From positions 4,967 to 10,704 of the forward strand of contig NYYM01000042.1 of assembly GCA_002685815.1 (NCBI GenBank): DNA of 5,738 nt. The letters are read 5' to 3'. Each line of letters opens with the position of its first letter. Positions within the stretch are counted from its first letter, which is position 1. Made by a program: the position numbers and the translations under genes. The notes under the pieces are model-generated. The model was not told where the DNA came from. It saw only the letters and a program-made list of their open reading frames with translations, and did not search any database. Of this stretch, positions 5,526 to 5,738 are shown one piece after another. The stretch comes from Dehalococcoidales bacterium. GTDB taxonomy: Bacteria; Chloroflexota; Dehalococcoidia; Dehalococcoidales; UBA2162.

Positions 5526-5738
5526 CTATAAAATATCCTTCATGACAGGCCCAAGGATGGCCCTCATCATTTCCGTAAGCTCGTCGGCTTTGGTCAGGGA
5601 TATACAGCATATCCTGCCATCTTTTTCCCAACTGGTCACGGCCAATTTGTCACCGGCCTGGATATTCGCCTTTTCACGCAGTTCTTTAGGCAGCACCATC
5701 TGGCCTCTCTCATCAACACTGATCAAAGCTTCAACCTT
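5526..5738 (-). CDS. AbrB/SpoVT (MazE-like) family regulator, 5' end outside window
   Basis: The minus-strand frame is open from the window edge (KVEALISVDERGQMVLPKELREKANI) to the TAG at 5528-5526, giving 70 residues. The swapped-hairpin AbrB DNA-binding pattern is plain: SVDERGQMVLPKELREKANIQAGDKLAV. The frame is already in family sequence upstream of the TTG at 5726, so that codon is not the start; the true start lies outside. After the DNA-binding core are a CC pair (GRICCISL), which could bind metal or metalloid, and a C-terminal helix (ADELTEMMRAILGPVMKDIL). I recall similar proteins annotated as HgcAB-associated, but no hgc gene is in the window. Being just upstream of arsM on the same strand, it is a candidate regulator of that gene. 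Confidence 0.88.
   Translation of the reverse strand, partial: KVEALISVDERGQMVLPKELREKANIQAGDKLAVTSWEKDGRICCISLTKADELTEMMRAILGPVMKDIL

Noticed and set aside
1..5738. CRISPR array or genetic-code change across the window
   Set aside because: No regularly spaced direct repeats are present, and TAG ends three normal genes (ispG, proS, AbrB type), so a global reassignment of TAG is not supported.

Overview
The window reads as a bacterial chromosome segment, most likely from Chloroflexota of the Dehalococcoidia type. The main reason is that ispG and proS share a strand and flank one interval. I recall this pairing from Dehalococcoides-like genomes, where the two genes are close neighbours. The accessory families between them (zinc-ribbon GIY-YIG proteins, KHGFYS-type small basic proteins) also seem common in that group. 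This placement is inference; no rRNA or other decisive marker is present.

Layout. Positions 1-360 hold the 3' end of ispG (isoprenoid synthesis, MEP pathway). Positions 361-2815 form an accessory interval between ispG and proS. In order it contains an intact Nudix hydrolase (+), a GIY-YIG nuclease gene (+) interrupted by an amber codon at codon 5 and bracketed by two inverted copies of a REP-like palindrome, a convergent zinc-ribbon/GIY-YIG protein (-) that has lost key catalytic residues, and a decayed gene of the KHGFYS family (+) with an apparent frameshift and an amber codon. No intact gene is visible from 2047 to 2815. proS (2816-4510, +) follows with its own promoter and Shine-Dalgarno, and ends at a strong intrinsic terminator. 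Past that, a two-gene unit runs on the minus strand: an AbrB/SpoVT-type regulator (5' end outside the window) followed after 28 bases by an arsM-type arsenite methyltransferase.

How the parts fit. ispG and proS are housekeeping genes, and the DNA between them looks like an insertion site for small selfish or defence-like genes at several stages of decay. The most interesting structure is the GIY-YIG gene with inverted palindromes on both sides. It resembles the arrangement of REP palindromes around RAYT transposases, but with a GIY-YIG nuclease in place of the HUH enzyme. Both broken genes carry TAG where relatives, as I remember them, have Gln. TAG is the normal terminator of ispG, proS and the AbrB gene here, so decay is more likely than recoding.
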